Of a stretch of 64,000 nt of DNA, positions 15,900-25,400 are shown one piece after another; the stretch's first letter is position 1; the number at the start of each line of letters is the position of its first letter. Below the pieces are notes generated by a model. The model saw only the letters and a list, made by a program, of their open reading frames with translations. It ran no database searches and had not been told where the DNA came from. The stretch spans positions 434,001 to 498,000 of the forward strand of contig NZ_WVVW01000002.1 in assembly GCF_009857815.1 (NCBI RefSeq). The letters run 5' to 3'. The translations under genes were made by a program, and so were the position numbers. Source of the stretch: Pseudomaricurvus sp. HS19. GTDB lineage: Bacteria > Pseudomonadota > Gammaproteobacteria > Pseudomonadales > Cellvibrionaceae.

Positions 15900-17480
15900 T
15901 CAGTCGGCAGCGCAGGGTTCCACCTCAGCGGCAAAACTGAAGCCGCCGCGACCGCCGGCTTTGGCCCGGTACATGGCCTCGTCCGCACGGGTTACCAGGT
16001 CGTCAATCGAGCTGCCGTCCTGCGGGTAGAATGCCACCCCGATACTGGCGCCCACCTTGCAGCTGATGTCGTCAATCTGTACATCCTGCGACAGAGTGGC
16101 AATCACCTTCTCGCAGAGGACCGCTACGGATTCCCGGCCACCGACCGGCTCCAGCAGCACCACGAACTCATCGCCACCTAACCGGCATACGGTGTCCGAG
16201 CGACGGAAACAGCTCACCAGACGGCCAGCCAGGCTCTTTAATAAACGGTCACCAGTATCGTGCCCGTGACTGTCGTTGACGCTTTTAAAACCATCCAGGT
16301 CGATAAACAGCACGGCGATGCCGTCCGGCTGACGCTGGGCACGCAGCAGCGCCTGGCTGGCAAACTCAAAGAAGCGATTGCGGTTTTTAAGCCCGGTGAG
16401 CGCGTCCCGGTGGGCCAGCGTCTCCAGTTCACGTTCGTATTTTTTACGTTCGCTGATATCCCGCACATCTATCAGCAACTCCTGTGGCTTGCCGGCGGCG
16501 TCACTGGACACCTTGATGATGCAGTCCACCTCCAGCACGGAACCACTGCTCTGGATGACCTCACCCTCCATGCGCTGTTCGGAGATCTGCTCACCCCGGC
16601 GCAGCGCCTGGGTGAGCTCGTGAATATGGCGGGCCGTTTTGCGGGTGAACAACCGGTCCATGGGCCGCTGCAGGTAGTAATGATCCGGGTACCCCAACAG
16701 GCGGCCGGTGTTGCGACTGATAAAGGTGATGTTACGGCCGGCAATATCCAGGCTCAGAACAATATCGCTGTCGGCCTCCATCAGGTTGGTGAAATACTGG
16801 TCGGAGCGCTGCAGGCGCCGCAGCACCCACAGGAACAACAGGAAGATGGTAATCACCACCAGGGTCTGGAAGTAGCGCAGTACCTGCGCCTGATGAGCCG
16901 CCTCCTGTTCCAGCTGCACGGTGAGATCGTTCATCAGGGTCAGCAGGTGCAGGTTGCGTTGTGACAGAAACTGCAGAAGATGGCGCAGGGCTTCCCGCCG
17001 ATACTCATACTGCTGCGCTACCTGCAACTGGAGGCGTACCGGTTGCCACACCGCCTGGGCCTCGGCGAGGGTCGCACGGGAAGCGGGCAGCATCAGTGGC
17101 CGCACCTGCAACGGCTTGCCACTGGCATCTTCGGTATCGCCACCGTCGGCAAACGCCCGCAGTGTGCGATCAAACAGCGCCGCCGCAGTCTCCAATTCCT
17201 GCCGCAGAGCAGCGGTATCTGCACCATCAACCTGCTGGTAATAGATCAGTGCTGCGGACTTGCTGATGCGCTGCGACAACATACGCTGGCGTCCGGCAAG
17301 ATTGATCTCGGAGGCATAGAGTTCAAGTCGGTGGGTAAGTACGGTGTTGGTGGCCAGTAACAACAGATCCAGCAGCAGGGTGATGGCCAGTGGCAGCAGG
17401 ACATTACGGTAACGGTTAAACACAGAGCGGTAGCGATCGATCCGGCTACCGGCTTTACCTGCTGCTTCTCTATCCTGCAC
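15900..17480 (-). CDS. Membrane diguanylate cyclase with PilJ-type sensor, PAS and GGDEF domains
   Basis: The 526-residue protein has a transmembrane helix near residues 28-45 (LPLAITLLLDLLLLATN) and a periplasmic PilJ-N/type IV pilus sensing domain (INLAGRQRMLSQRISKSAA). A second helix sits near residues 195-215 (VVITIFLLFLWVLRRL). A PAS domain follows (about 225-340), then a GGDEF domain (about 350-515). The active site RLGGDEFVVLL is intact, and RRSD five residues upstream matches the RxxD product-inhibition site, so it should make cyclic-di-GMP under feedback control. The frame begins at a GTG with GGGGG upstream; no ATG precedes the first helix. It lies downstream of another GGDEF gene. 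Confidence 0.88.
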   Translation of the reverse strand: MQDREAAGKAGSRIDRYRSVFNRYRNVLLPLAITLLLDLLLLATNTVLTHRLELYASEINLAGRQRMLSQRISKSAALIYYQQVDGADTAALRQELETAAALFDRTLRAFADGGDTEDASGKPLQVRPLMLPASRATLAEAQAVWQPVRLQLQVAQQYEYRREALRHLLQFLSQRNLHLLTLMNDLTVQLEQEAAHQAQVLRYFQTLVVITIFLLFLWVLRRLQRSDQYFTNLMEADSDIVLSLDIAGRNITFISRNTGRLLGYPDHYYLQRPMDRLFTRKTARHIHELTQALRRGEQISEQRMEGEVIQSSGSVLEVDCIIKVSSDAAGKPQELLIDVRDISERKKYERELETLAHRDALTGLKNRNRFFEFASQALLRAQRQPDGIAVLFIDLDGFKSVNDSHGHDTGDRLLKSLAGRLVSCFRRSDTVCRLGGDEFVVLLEPVGGRESVAVLCEKVIATLSQDVQIDDISCKVGASIGVAFYPQDGSSIDDLVTRADEAMYRAKAGGRGGFSFAAEVEPCAAD

Positions 17481-17573
17481 CCGCTTATACCCCCGGCGGC
17501 GTTGTCACCTGCCCAGCTTATGACAGATTGTGCTGCCAGACCAGCTCACCGACTGCAGTGCTGCAGGGGAAAC

Positions 17574-19205
17574 TCAGTTGTCGGCGACCAACTGAAAAAA
17601 GCAGCGCTGATTACCCTGGGCAATCTTGGCCGCATACATGGCCTGATCCGCATACTGAATCAACATGGGTAATTCGCTGCCATGTTGGGGCGACATGGCA
17701 ATACCGATACTGGCACCCAGACTGGCGCGCTGGCCATCCGCCAGCGTCAGCGGCTGTTCAAACGATTGCAGGATACGACCTGCCAGTTGATCCGCATCCT
17801 CCATGCCATGTGGCAGCTCTACCGCCAGCAGGAATTCATCACCGCCCCAGCGCACAATGATATCGCCGCCGCGGGTCACCTTACGCAGACGCTCCACCAC
17901 CCACACCAGCGCGTGGTCACCGGCATCGTGACCAAAGGCGTCATTCAGTGGTTTAAAGCGGTCCAGGTCGAGCATAAAGATCGCACACTGCCGTCCGGTC
18001 GCCTGAATATCCTGCAGCAGGGTTTCAATACGACGTACACCGGCCCGCCGGTTAAGCACACCGGTAAGGGGATCGTGTTCGGCCTCCAGGCGGAACTGCG
18101 CCTCCCGTTCACGACGCTCGGAGACGTCATAGCTGAGAACCTCCAGATAGCAATCGCCATCAGCCTCATCCACCCGCGACATGGCCAGGTGCACCCAGGC
18201 ACCCTGCCGTGGTCCCAGCGCCAGCTCAATATCGGTATTCACCACATCGCGGGTGTGGGCAGCGTGCACAACTGCCCGCGCCAGCTCATCACGATTTACC
18301 GCCAGCTCCTCAAATGCCATGGTGCCGGCGCAGATACCTGCCACTGCCTCGGCGCCAATCATGGATTCAAAAGAGGGATTGAGCACCTTGGGCGCCCCCT
18401 GCAGATCGAGAATGGCGATGCCACTGCTGGCCTGTTCGAATATGTGGCGGAACTGATTCTCCAGCTGCTCCATCTCCTGACGCAGGGCACGTTCGCGCTT
18501 GAACGCCTCCGCCACCGATCCCAGCAGTTTGTTACTGTCTTCGAACAGGGCGCCGATCTCATCGCCCTGGTGAAACTTCGGCACCACCAACGGCTGCGGG
18601 TTGTTGAGGGTAAAGCTGTGGAGATGCCGGGACAGCAGCTTGATCGGCTGCGAAAACAGCCTATGCATCACGGTCATCAACAACAGCATCAATACCACCC
18701 CGAATTCCAGCATGACACTGATCTGGCTGCGCGCCCGCTGCGTCGCTCGCTGCTCAAAATAGCTGCGGCTGGGGTAGAGACAGAGGCTGCCGACCCGCTC
18801 CTCCACTACAAACGGCGAAGAGAGGGAGAGGCATTCAGCCTGATAGTCGGCATCCCATTCGGTGACGCCGGCGTCAACCAGCAGGCGGTTGTCACTGTGT
18901 ACTGCCACACCCTGCACAATATCGTTGCCCAGCAGACCATCGGCCACTTCGCGGGCAAGCTGCTGGTCCTGCAGGTAGGCGGCAATGGAAACGGTATTTT
19001 TGACAGTCGCGGCCAGCTGGCGCACGGCCTGGGTGGAGGCCTGCACTTCATCGTGATAGATCCGCTGAAAGGTGATAAAACCAATCAGACAGGCCACCAG
19101 CGCTGACGTTACCAACATCGACAACGTCAATCGTAATGGCAGTGATCTAGGGATCCGCTGTAAGACGCGCGACGACTTTGACAGAGTCCGTAACCTCGTT
19201 TGCAT
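17574..19205 (-). CDS. Membrane diguanylate cyclase (sensor, PAS, GGDEF)
   Basis: About 543 residues from the ATG at 19205. A transmembrane helix (LTLSMLVTSALVACLIGFIT) near the N-terminus leads to a periplasmic sensor of about 130 residues. A second helix (EFGVVLMLLLMTVMHRLF) joins a HAMP-like linker, a PAS domain around residues 250-370, and a C-terminal GGDEF domain. The active site RWGGDEFLLAVELP is intact, and RGGD five residues earlier fits the RxxD inhibitory site. The reading frame overlaps the 3' end of the preceding binding-protein gene by 59 bp from this start, so a later non-ATG start is possible. It belongs to a three-gene operon with that gene and the porin-like gene. Confidence 0.85.
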   Translation of the reverse strand: MQTRLRTLSKSSRVLQRIPRSLPLRLTLSMLVTSALVACLIGFITFQRIYHDEVQASTQAVRQLAATVKNTVSIAAYLQDQQLAREVADGLLGNDIVQGVAVHSDNRLLVDAGVTEWDADYQAECLSLSSPFVVEERVGSLCLYPSRSYFEQRATQRARSQISVMLEFGVVLMLLLMTVMHRLFSQPIKLLSRHLHSFTLNNPQPLVVPKFHQGDEIGALFEDSNKLLGSVAEAFKRERALRQEMEQLENQFRHIFEQASSGIAILDLQGAPKVLNPSFESMIGAEAVAGICAGTMAFEELAVNRDELARAVVHAAHTRDVVNTDIELALGPRQGAWVHLAMSRVDEADGDCYLEVLSYDVSERREREAQFRLEAEHDPLTGVLNRRAGVRRIETLLQDIQATGRQCAIFMLDLDRFKPLNDAFGHDAGDHALVWVVERLRKVTRGGDIIVRWGGDEFLLAVELPHGMEDADQLAGRILQSFEQPLTLADGQRASLGASIGIAMSPQHGSELPMLIQYADQAMYAAKIAQGNQRCFFQLVADN

Positions 19206-19581
19206 AGATGTAGCCAATGGCAGCCCGATCGGTCGCCACAGCCTTGATCACGTCGCGGGCACTCTCCGCTTGCAGCGGTGGCCTGGCGCTGCCATTAAAC
19301 AACAGTCTGGCCCAGTAAGCGTTGATCTGCGCCAGACTTCTGCGGGTCAGCTGGTAGTAAAACGCGGTCTTGATCGGCAGCTCCGCCACATAGTCTACCG
19401 GCGCCACCCCCTGGCCATCGGGGAACTGCCGCAGGCGTCCCATATACAGGTCAATCACCTCGCCACGACTCAGCGCCGGCACCGGGTTGTGCGGATTGAC
19501 CACAACCACAATGTCCCCTCCTCCCCAGCACAGTGGAGAGCCGAGCAACAAGGCAATGAGGAGCAGACGGCAGCGGTTCAT
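19147..19581 (-). CDS. Small periplasmic phosphate-binding-like protein
   Basis: The 144-residue protein has a signal peptide (residues 1-20, RCRLLLIALLLGSPLCWGGG). The rest resembles a single-lobe PstS-like domain: VVVVNPHNPVPALSRGEVID with the loop where related proteins bind phosphate, then YMGRLRQFPDG and AIGYIYANEV. Full PstS proteins are much longer. Such short versions are often found beside GGDEF sensors, where they may act as ligand-binding partners; that role is inference here. Its ATG overlaps the stop of the porin-like gene (TGATG arrangement), suggesting translational coupling. It overlaps the start of the following GGDEF gene. Confidence 0.75.
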   Translation of the reverse strand: MNRCRLLLIALLLGSPLCWGGGDIVVVVNPHNPVPALSRGEVIDLYMGRLRQFPDGQGVAPVDYVAELPIKTAFYYQLTRRSLAQINAYWARLLFNGSARPPLQAESARDVIKAVATDRAAIGYIYANEVTDSVKVVARLTADP

Positions 19582-20846
19582 CAGAAAATAAAATCCAGCT
19601 GCAGGGAGAAAGTATCCACCCGCTCATCCGTCAGGGGCTGCTGCAGGTCAGCAAGGCTGAACAGCATGATCCCATCCCGCTCCACCCAGCTTCTGTCCCA
19701 CTGGCCCTTCAATGCCAGTTGCGGGTGCAGGTCCCAGCGCAGGCCCAGTGCCAGCGTCTGCTGGTTAGCTCGGGTTGTCACACTCACCAGGTCGGAAACC
19801 ACCGCCAGCTCTGCACCGCCAGGCACGGGGTAGCGGGGCGCACGGGAAGCATCGCCATTGGAGTGGGCGTAACCATAGACCCCGTACAAGGTCAGCGCCG
19901 CCATGCGCCGCCCCACAGACAGGTAGCCGTTGACGGAGCTATTGATGGTTTCCGCTTCGGAGTCGATCTGGTTGAGTTCCGCCTGCACCAACAACTGACC
20001 ATTGTCGTAGGCGACACCGGCAGCCCCGTAATAGACCCATTTACCCCGGGTCTCCCAGCGACCGGCGTAGTCGGCGGCTCCCTCAAAACCCAATGACTCC
20101 AGATAGGCGTAAGCATCCCGCAGCGGCTGCCCGGATGCGTAGTCCTCTTCCATGCGCGCCGCCGTAACCGATATCTGGGCGCGCCAGTTTTGGGTCTCGT
20201 AACTGAGGGCCGACAGGTAACCCGGAATCATATCCACACTGTCGACCTCGCCCCCGGAGCCCGGGAAAGCATCGCCAACGTAGAACGCCAGATCGGTAGT
20301 GCCCATGCCAGTTCGCCAGCGCCACAGCCCGTCACCATCGTGATGGCTGTAGGTGATATCCACGCCGTCACTGTGATGCTGGGGCAGCTGGCCATAGTAC
20401 TCGGTCGGGGGGTGTGTCCAGAGCTGGGCAAAACGCACGTTGCGATAATCGGAGAGCAGGTAATTGGAGAGGCCCATACGACCCAGCCGCAACTCAAGAC
20501 CCGGGCTCAGGTCGTAGCCGAGGTAGGCCCACTCCAGCACATCTTCCAGACCGTTATGCTGTCGCTGCCTGGCGACCACTTGCAGGCTGCCCTTCAGGCG
20601 AGGGTTGAACACCCCATCCAGTTGCAGGCCGAGAATCGAGTTATTAGCCACTTCCCACTGGCCATCGTAAGAGCCGTCCAGATCCATGGTCGGGCGCCAG
20701 CCGTACTGCTCGCTGTCGGAATGACTGATCCCCAGAGTGCCAAACCCGTGCAGGTACAGGTCGGCGGCCAAGGGTCGGTGGGAAAAGCAGAGGCACAGTG
20801 CCAGCAGCGCGCTGACAGCTGCAGGGAGAACGCGGGAAACGTCCAA
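19581..20846 (-). CDS. Porin-like outer membrane protein
   Basis: From the TTG at 20846 the product has 421 residues with a typical signal peptide (VLPAAVSALLALCLCFSHRPLAA), and AAGGGG lies 5 nt before this start. The mature part begins DLYLHGFGTLGISHS, shows alternating polar and hydrophobic strands and aromatic girdle patterns, and ends LQLDFIF with a terminal Phe, as outer-membrane barrels do. LELRLGRMGLSNYLLSDYRN resembles the porin superfamily. A longer frame to a GTG at 20942 adds residues before the signal peptide and is less likely. The substrate is unknown. It heads an operon with a binding protein and a diguanylate cyclase, suggesting the barrel may supply or report a ligand. Confidence 0.7.
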   Translation of the reverse strand: MDVSRVLPAAVSALLALCLCFSHRPLAADLYLHGFGTLGISHSDSEQYGWRPTMDLDGSYDGQWEVANNSILGLQLDGVFNPRLKGSLQVVARQRQHNGLEDVLEWAYLGYDLSPGLELRLGRMGLSNYLLSDYRNVRFAQLWTHPPTEYYGQLPQHHSDGVDITYSHHDGDGLWRWRTGMGTTDLAFYVGDAFPGSGGEVDSVDMIPGYLSALSYETQNWRAQISVTAARMEEDYASGQPLRDAYAYLESLGFEGAADYAGRWETRGKWVYYGAAGVAYDNGQLLVQAELNQIDSEAETINSSVNGYLSVGRRMAALTLYGVYGYAHSNGDASRAPRYPVPGGAELAVVSDLVSVTTRANQQTLALGLRWDLHPQLALKGQWDRSWVERDGIMLFSLADLQQPLTDERVDTFSLQLDFIF

Positions 20847-20946
20847 TACCCCTTGCGGGATTACAGGGATATTTAATGCTGCCCCCTTTGCAGCCTTAGC
20901 GATGCGGGTCACTGCCTTGTCTACCGTTTTATTGTTGTCCACGTGG

Positions 20947-20972
20947 CCGCTGGCTCACTCCCCTGCCAGCGG
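20947..20972 (-). terminator. Possible weak terminator after chpC
   Basis: CCGCTGG and CCAGCGG form a 7-bp stem 30-55 bp beyond the chpC stop. There is no proper U-run, so this may be only an intergenic hairpin at the end of the Chp operon. Confidence 0.35.
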
Positions 20973-21000
20973 TTACGTCTTCTCGCCGGTGTCCCCTGAC

Positions 21001-21489
21001 TCAGTAGCCGTTGCGCCAGTCGATGTAGCGTTGCTCCAGCACAGTGAGATCGGGAATGATCATCGGGTTATCCTCAAAGCCCACCAGCACGCGGGCGACG
21101 GAACCCGGCTCACCCTCTGCCAGCAATTGCAGGTCGCCCTCAACAATACGCAACAGGCGGGGAATACCGGAAGTCAGCAGCGCAATAAACGGCAGCTCGT
21201 CACTGACACCGGTGTTATTGAATACAGCAATTCGCGATGTCTCTCCCGGCACCGGTGCCGGCGCACCGTTGAGCACCTCAAACGCCAGCAGTGGCACTTC
21301 GGTGTTACGCCAGGTAAAAGATCCCAACAGCCACTCAGGCGCACCCGCCACCGCTTGCGGCTGGCTGTAGGGCACCATTTCCGCGACGGTTACGGTGGGT
21401 ACCAGCAGCATCTGGTTTTGCATGGGAATCTGCAGGCTGGCGATGGACTCCATCGTCTGCCTTTCAATAAGTTGCGTTGCACTATCCAT
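21001..21489 (-). CDS. chpC: CheW-like protein ChpC
   Basis: The 162-residue protein is a single CheW-like domain that couples receptors to the ChpA kinase or acts as a second adaptor. Motifs include MQNQMLLVPTVTVAEMVPYS at the start of the beta barrel, WLLGSFTWRNTEVPLLAFEV in the centre and PFIALLTSGIPRLLRI. It is the last gene of the cluster pilG-pilH-pilI-pilJ-pilK-chpA-chpB-chpC, in the same order as in Pseudomonas aeruginosa, which is the main ground for the name. The gene starts 18 bp after chpB. Confidence 0.85.
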   Translation of the reverse strand: MDSATQLIERQTMESIASLQIPMQNQMLLVPTVTVAEMVPYSQPQAVAGAPEWLLGSFTWRNTEVPLLAFEVLNGAPAPVPGETSRIAVFNNTGVSDELPFIALLTSGIPRLLRIVEGDLQLLAEGEPGSVARVLVGFEDNPMIIPDLTVLEQRYIDWRNGY

Positions 21490-21507
21490 TCACAATACCT
21501 GTAATGA

Positions 21508-22443
21508 TCAACGCCCTGTATCGCTCGCCTGCGGCTGTTGCAGGCGAGTCGCCAGGAGCATTGCAAGTTCGGCGGGACTCGCGCATTCGGTCACCACCCC
21601 TGTCTCCAGTGCGGCCTGCGGCATGGCATCCACGGCACTGGTTTGCGGTTGTTGCACCCACACATGGCCGCCGCGCTGCGCCAGCAGCCGTGCCGCCAGG
21701 GCCCCATCATCCCCCATACCGGAGAACACCATCACCCCGCAACGGCGACCAAACCGGCTGCCCAGATTGGCAACCACCTGATTGACGGAGGGCTGGTAGG
21801 GGCCAGGCCAGGGACCGGGTCCCCCTTGCGCAACTCCGTTGCCCAGCCATTCCAGCTGGCAGTCAGCGGTTACCACGGTCGTGGTGCCACGACGGAGCCG
21901 GCTCCCCGGCACACCCAGCTGTGCCGGATATTCACTGTGGCGATTCAACATCTCCACCAGCGACGTTTCAAAGCCCGGGTTGATGTGCTGCACATAGACA
22001 AATGCCACCGGCAGATCGGCCGGCAGTCGCGCAAAAAATTCCCGCACCGCTTCCGGACCACCGGTGGAGGCCGCCAGCACCCAAACCGCCTCTGCTACGC
22101 CGGCCGCCGCCGTATCCAGCTCACCGGACAGCCCACTCAGCTTGTCCGTTATGCGCCGCGACCACTGTGGCTGCAAGTCCGCACTGCCCGGGTCATCATC
22201 CACAATCAGCGGACTTTGCAGTTGCGCCAGGGAGTGGGTAAGGGCCTTAGCCAGAGTCAGTTCCTGCGGTAGGGAAACGAGCCAGGCATCCACCTGTCCA
22301 TCCTCTGCCAACAGCGCCGCGGCACCACCCTCATCCGCCTGCAGCATGGCCGTCACAGAGTGGCCGGCCCCGACAATCAATTGCCTGAGACGCCCACCCT
22401 GCAGGGCACTGCCTGCCAGTACGCCGATACGCAATGCCGGCAT
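21508..22443 (-). CDS. chpB: Chemoreceptor methylesterase ChpB (CheB-like)
   Basis: The 311-residue protein removes methyl groups from glutamates of the receptor PilJ. The C-terminal methylesterase domain (about 118-300) holds the catalytic triad: Ser126 in LAASTGGPEAV, His153 in VQHINPGFE and Asp245 in FSGMGDDGAL. The N-terminal 100 residues have the general size of a receiver but lack the Asp pocket and PxxG pattern, so this part is a degenerate receiver as in Pseudomonas ChpB. The ATG at 22443 is 6 bp after the chpA stop, so translation is probably coupled. PilK, the opposing methyltransferase, is encoded upstream. Confidence 0.9.
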   Translation of the reverse strand: MPALRIGVLAGSALQGGRLRQLIVGAGHSVTAMLQADEGGAAALLAEDGQVDAWLVSLPQELTLAKALTHSLAQLQSPLIVDDDPGSADLQPQWSRRITDKLSGLSGELDTAAAGVAEAVWVLAASTGGPEAVREFFARLPADLPVAFVYVQHINPGFETSLVEMLNRHSEYPAQLGVPGSRLRRGTTTVVTADCQLEWLGNGVAQGGPGPWPGPYQPSVNQVVANLGSRFGRRCGVMVFSGMGDDGALAARLLAQRGGHVWVQQPQTSAVDAMPQAALETGVVTECASPAELAMLLATRLQQPQASDTGR

Positions 22444-22449
22444 GGGGTA

Positions 22450-25400
22450 TTAGTCCTGCAAGCCCGTCCCGGACACGGTTTCGCCGAGCACGCTGCGGAT
22501 GTTCTCCAGCAGTTTGTCTTCCTGGTAGGGTTTACCCATGTAGATATTTACCCCCAGGCCCAGCGCCCGGTCACGGTGTTTGGCACCGGTACGGGAGGTG
22601 ATCATAATGATCGGAATATCTTTCAGGCGGCTGCTGGAACGGACATTTTTCGCCACTTCGAAGCCGTCCATGCGCGGCATTTCGATATCCAGCAACATCG
22701 CGTCCGGCACCAGATCCTGCAGTACCACCATGGCATCGGCACCGTCCTTGGCGGTGAAGACTTCGTAGCCTTCACGTTCCAGGAAGCGCGACGTCACCTT
22801 GCGCACGGTTACCGAGTCATCCACCACCAGCACCTTGCGAACGGTTTCGACACTCGCTTCGGTCGCTTCACCCAACAGGGTCTCCGGCATCTGTGCCAAT
22901 GCCGCCACCTGACGGATCATGGCGTAAGGATCGAGAATCACCACCACGCTACCATCACCCATTACGGTAGCACCGGAAACACCAGTCACCGTGGCGAACT
23001 GGCTACCGAGGCTCTTCACCACAATTTCGCGGCTGCCCATCAGCAGGTCCACCTGCAACGCCACCGCGTTTTGTGCCGTGCGCACCAGCACTACCGGCAG
23101 CGGCATCGCCTGGCCTTCCAGCTTGGGCCGCGCGTGGCTGTTCAGCAACGTCCCCAGGTAACGCACCTGATACTGTTCGCCGGCATACTCAAAGCGCGCG
23201 TCAGGATTGTTGTAGTAGTGCTCCAGTTCAAACGGGCTGACCCGCACAATACCTTCAATGGTGTTGAGTGGTACGGCGTAGCGGTCCTCGCCGATACGAA
23301 CCATCAGGGCGCGGTTGACCGAAACGGTAAACGGCAGGCGTACAACGAATTCCGAACCCTCGCCAAAACGCGAGTTGATGGTCATGGAGCCGCCGAGCTG
23401 CTTGATTTCCGAGTTCACCACATCCATGCCGACCCCGCGGCCTGAAATCTGGGTGACGTTTTCGGCAGTACTGAAACCGGCGTGCAGAATAAACTGCATG
23501 ACATCGCTATCACTGAGTCGCGCCTCGGCGCTCATCAGGCCCCGCTCAATGGCCTTGGCCCGCACCCGCTCGAGGTCGATACCACGACCATCATCGATCA
23601 GCCGCAAGACCACATCGCCGCCCTCACGACCAAGGCTCAGGATGACACGACCGGTCTCGGCCTTGCCGGCAGCCATACGCTCGCCCGGGGCTTCAATACC
23701 GTGGTCGACCGCGTTACGCAGCATGTGTTCCAGCGGCGCCACCATGCGCTCCAGTACGGTACGATCCATTTCGCCTTCGATATTGTCGAGCTCGAAGTTG
23801 ACGCGCTTGTTCAGTTCGCTGGCTACCTGCCGCACGATGCGGCGCAGGCGCGGTACCATGCGCGAGAAAGGCACCATGCGCGAGCGCATCAGGCCTTCCT
23901 GCAGTTCGGTGTTAATGCGCGACTGCTGCAGCAACAGGGTCTCGGTGTCGCGGGTTTTATCCGACAGCGTCGTCTTCAGGTCCATAAGGTCGGACGCCGA
24001 CTCAATCAGGGAGCGCGACAGCTGCTGCAGTTGTGAGTAGCGGTCCATCTCCAGCGGATCGAAATCCTCCAGCTCTGCCATCTGCTCCTGACGGAACAGA
24101 ATCTGTGCTTCGGTTTCGATATCCAGGCGTCGCAACTGTTCCTGCAAACGGCCGATGGTGGCATCCATTTCTTCGATGGCGAAACCCAGTTCGCTCATCT
24201 GTTCTTCCATCCGGCCCCGGCTGATGGAGGTCTCACCCGCCAGGTTGACCAGGTCCTCCAGCAGTTCGGCGGATACCTTGACCACTTCCTGCGGTGCCGA
24301 GCGGCGTGCCTGCAGGGGTGAGGCCACGGCGTTGGTACCGCCGCCGGCAGGGGACGAACCGCTGCGCCGCGCCGGCACACTGAAATCGTCGCCGCTGCTG
24401 ACTACGGGGATGTTATCCCGCGGGGTGAAAGGCAGTATCTCGGCGCCACTGGTATCGCCTGCCGCCGCAGTGTCCGCGGGTGGAGTCGGCATTTCCGGCT
24501 CCGCCACGACTATTGCTTCGTCCGCTCCGGCAGACGGCTCGTCTGTTACCGGCTGCGACTCTGCATCGAGAGCAGCTGGTTGCAGCAACAATGCGGCAAC
24601 CAGGTCACCGTCGCCGGCCATGGCCGACTTCACCGCCTCGACACCGCGCAGGATGTGGTCCTGATACTGGTTGAGGCGGGCAAAAAAGGCGTGATCGATC
24701 TGGTTGTTGTCGGCGCCGCGAATAACGTCGGTTTCGAAATCGTGGGCGAGATTACCCACGCCCACCATACCGGCGAGGCGGGCGCCACCTTTCAGGGTGT
24801 GCAGGGCACGCTTGAGCTCTTCACTGGCGCTGGTGAGGCCCCAGTTCTCGGACCAGTCGTGTACCGACTGCTCCACTTCCTCCACCAGTTCCTGCGCTTC
24901 TTCCAGGAAAATTTCGATAATTTCCGGGTCGATATCGCTGCTGTCAAACGCCTCTTGCGGGGCGGCATCGCTGCCAAAGGCCGCAGGGCTGTCGCTGCCG
25001 TAGACCGAAGTGGCGAAACTGTCATCCGACGCAAGTTCATCAACCGGGGCAAAGTCGTTCTCCAGTACAACGTCGTCAACCGGGGAATTGTCATCGCCAT
25101 ACAGCGACTGGCCGGAAGTGTCGTCGTTGCCGGTAAAGCTGTCGCCCGCGGCGTCCACCGCCTCTACCAGGAAACCGTCCGTAAATTCCGGCACAGTGCT
25201 GTCGTCGTTCTCCACAGCTGCAACACCGCCCGCATCAAGGCCGGTGTCCAGCAAACCATCGTCGCTGACGCTATCAAACAACTCGGTGCTGCCACTGTCC
25301 TGAGGCGCAGACAGATCCTCAAAAGTGGCATGGGTGCGCAGTGGGGCGTGACGCTCTTCCGGGCTCAGCGGCAGATCAAATTCGTTTTCCGGTGCGAACA

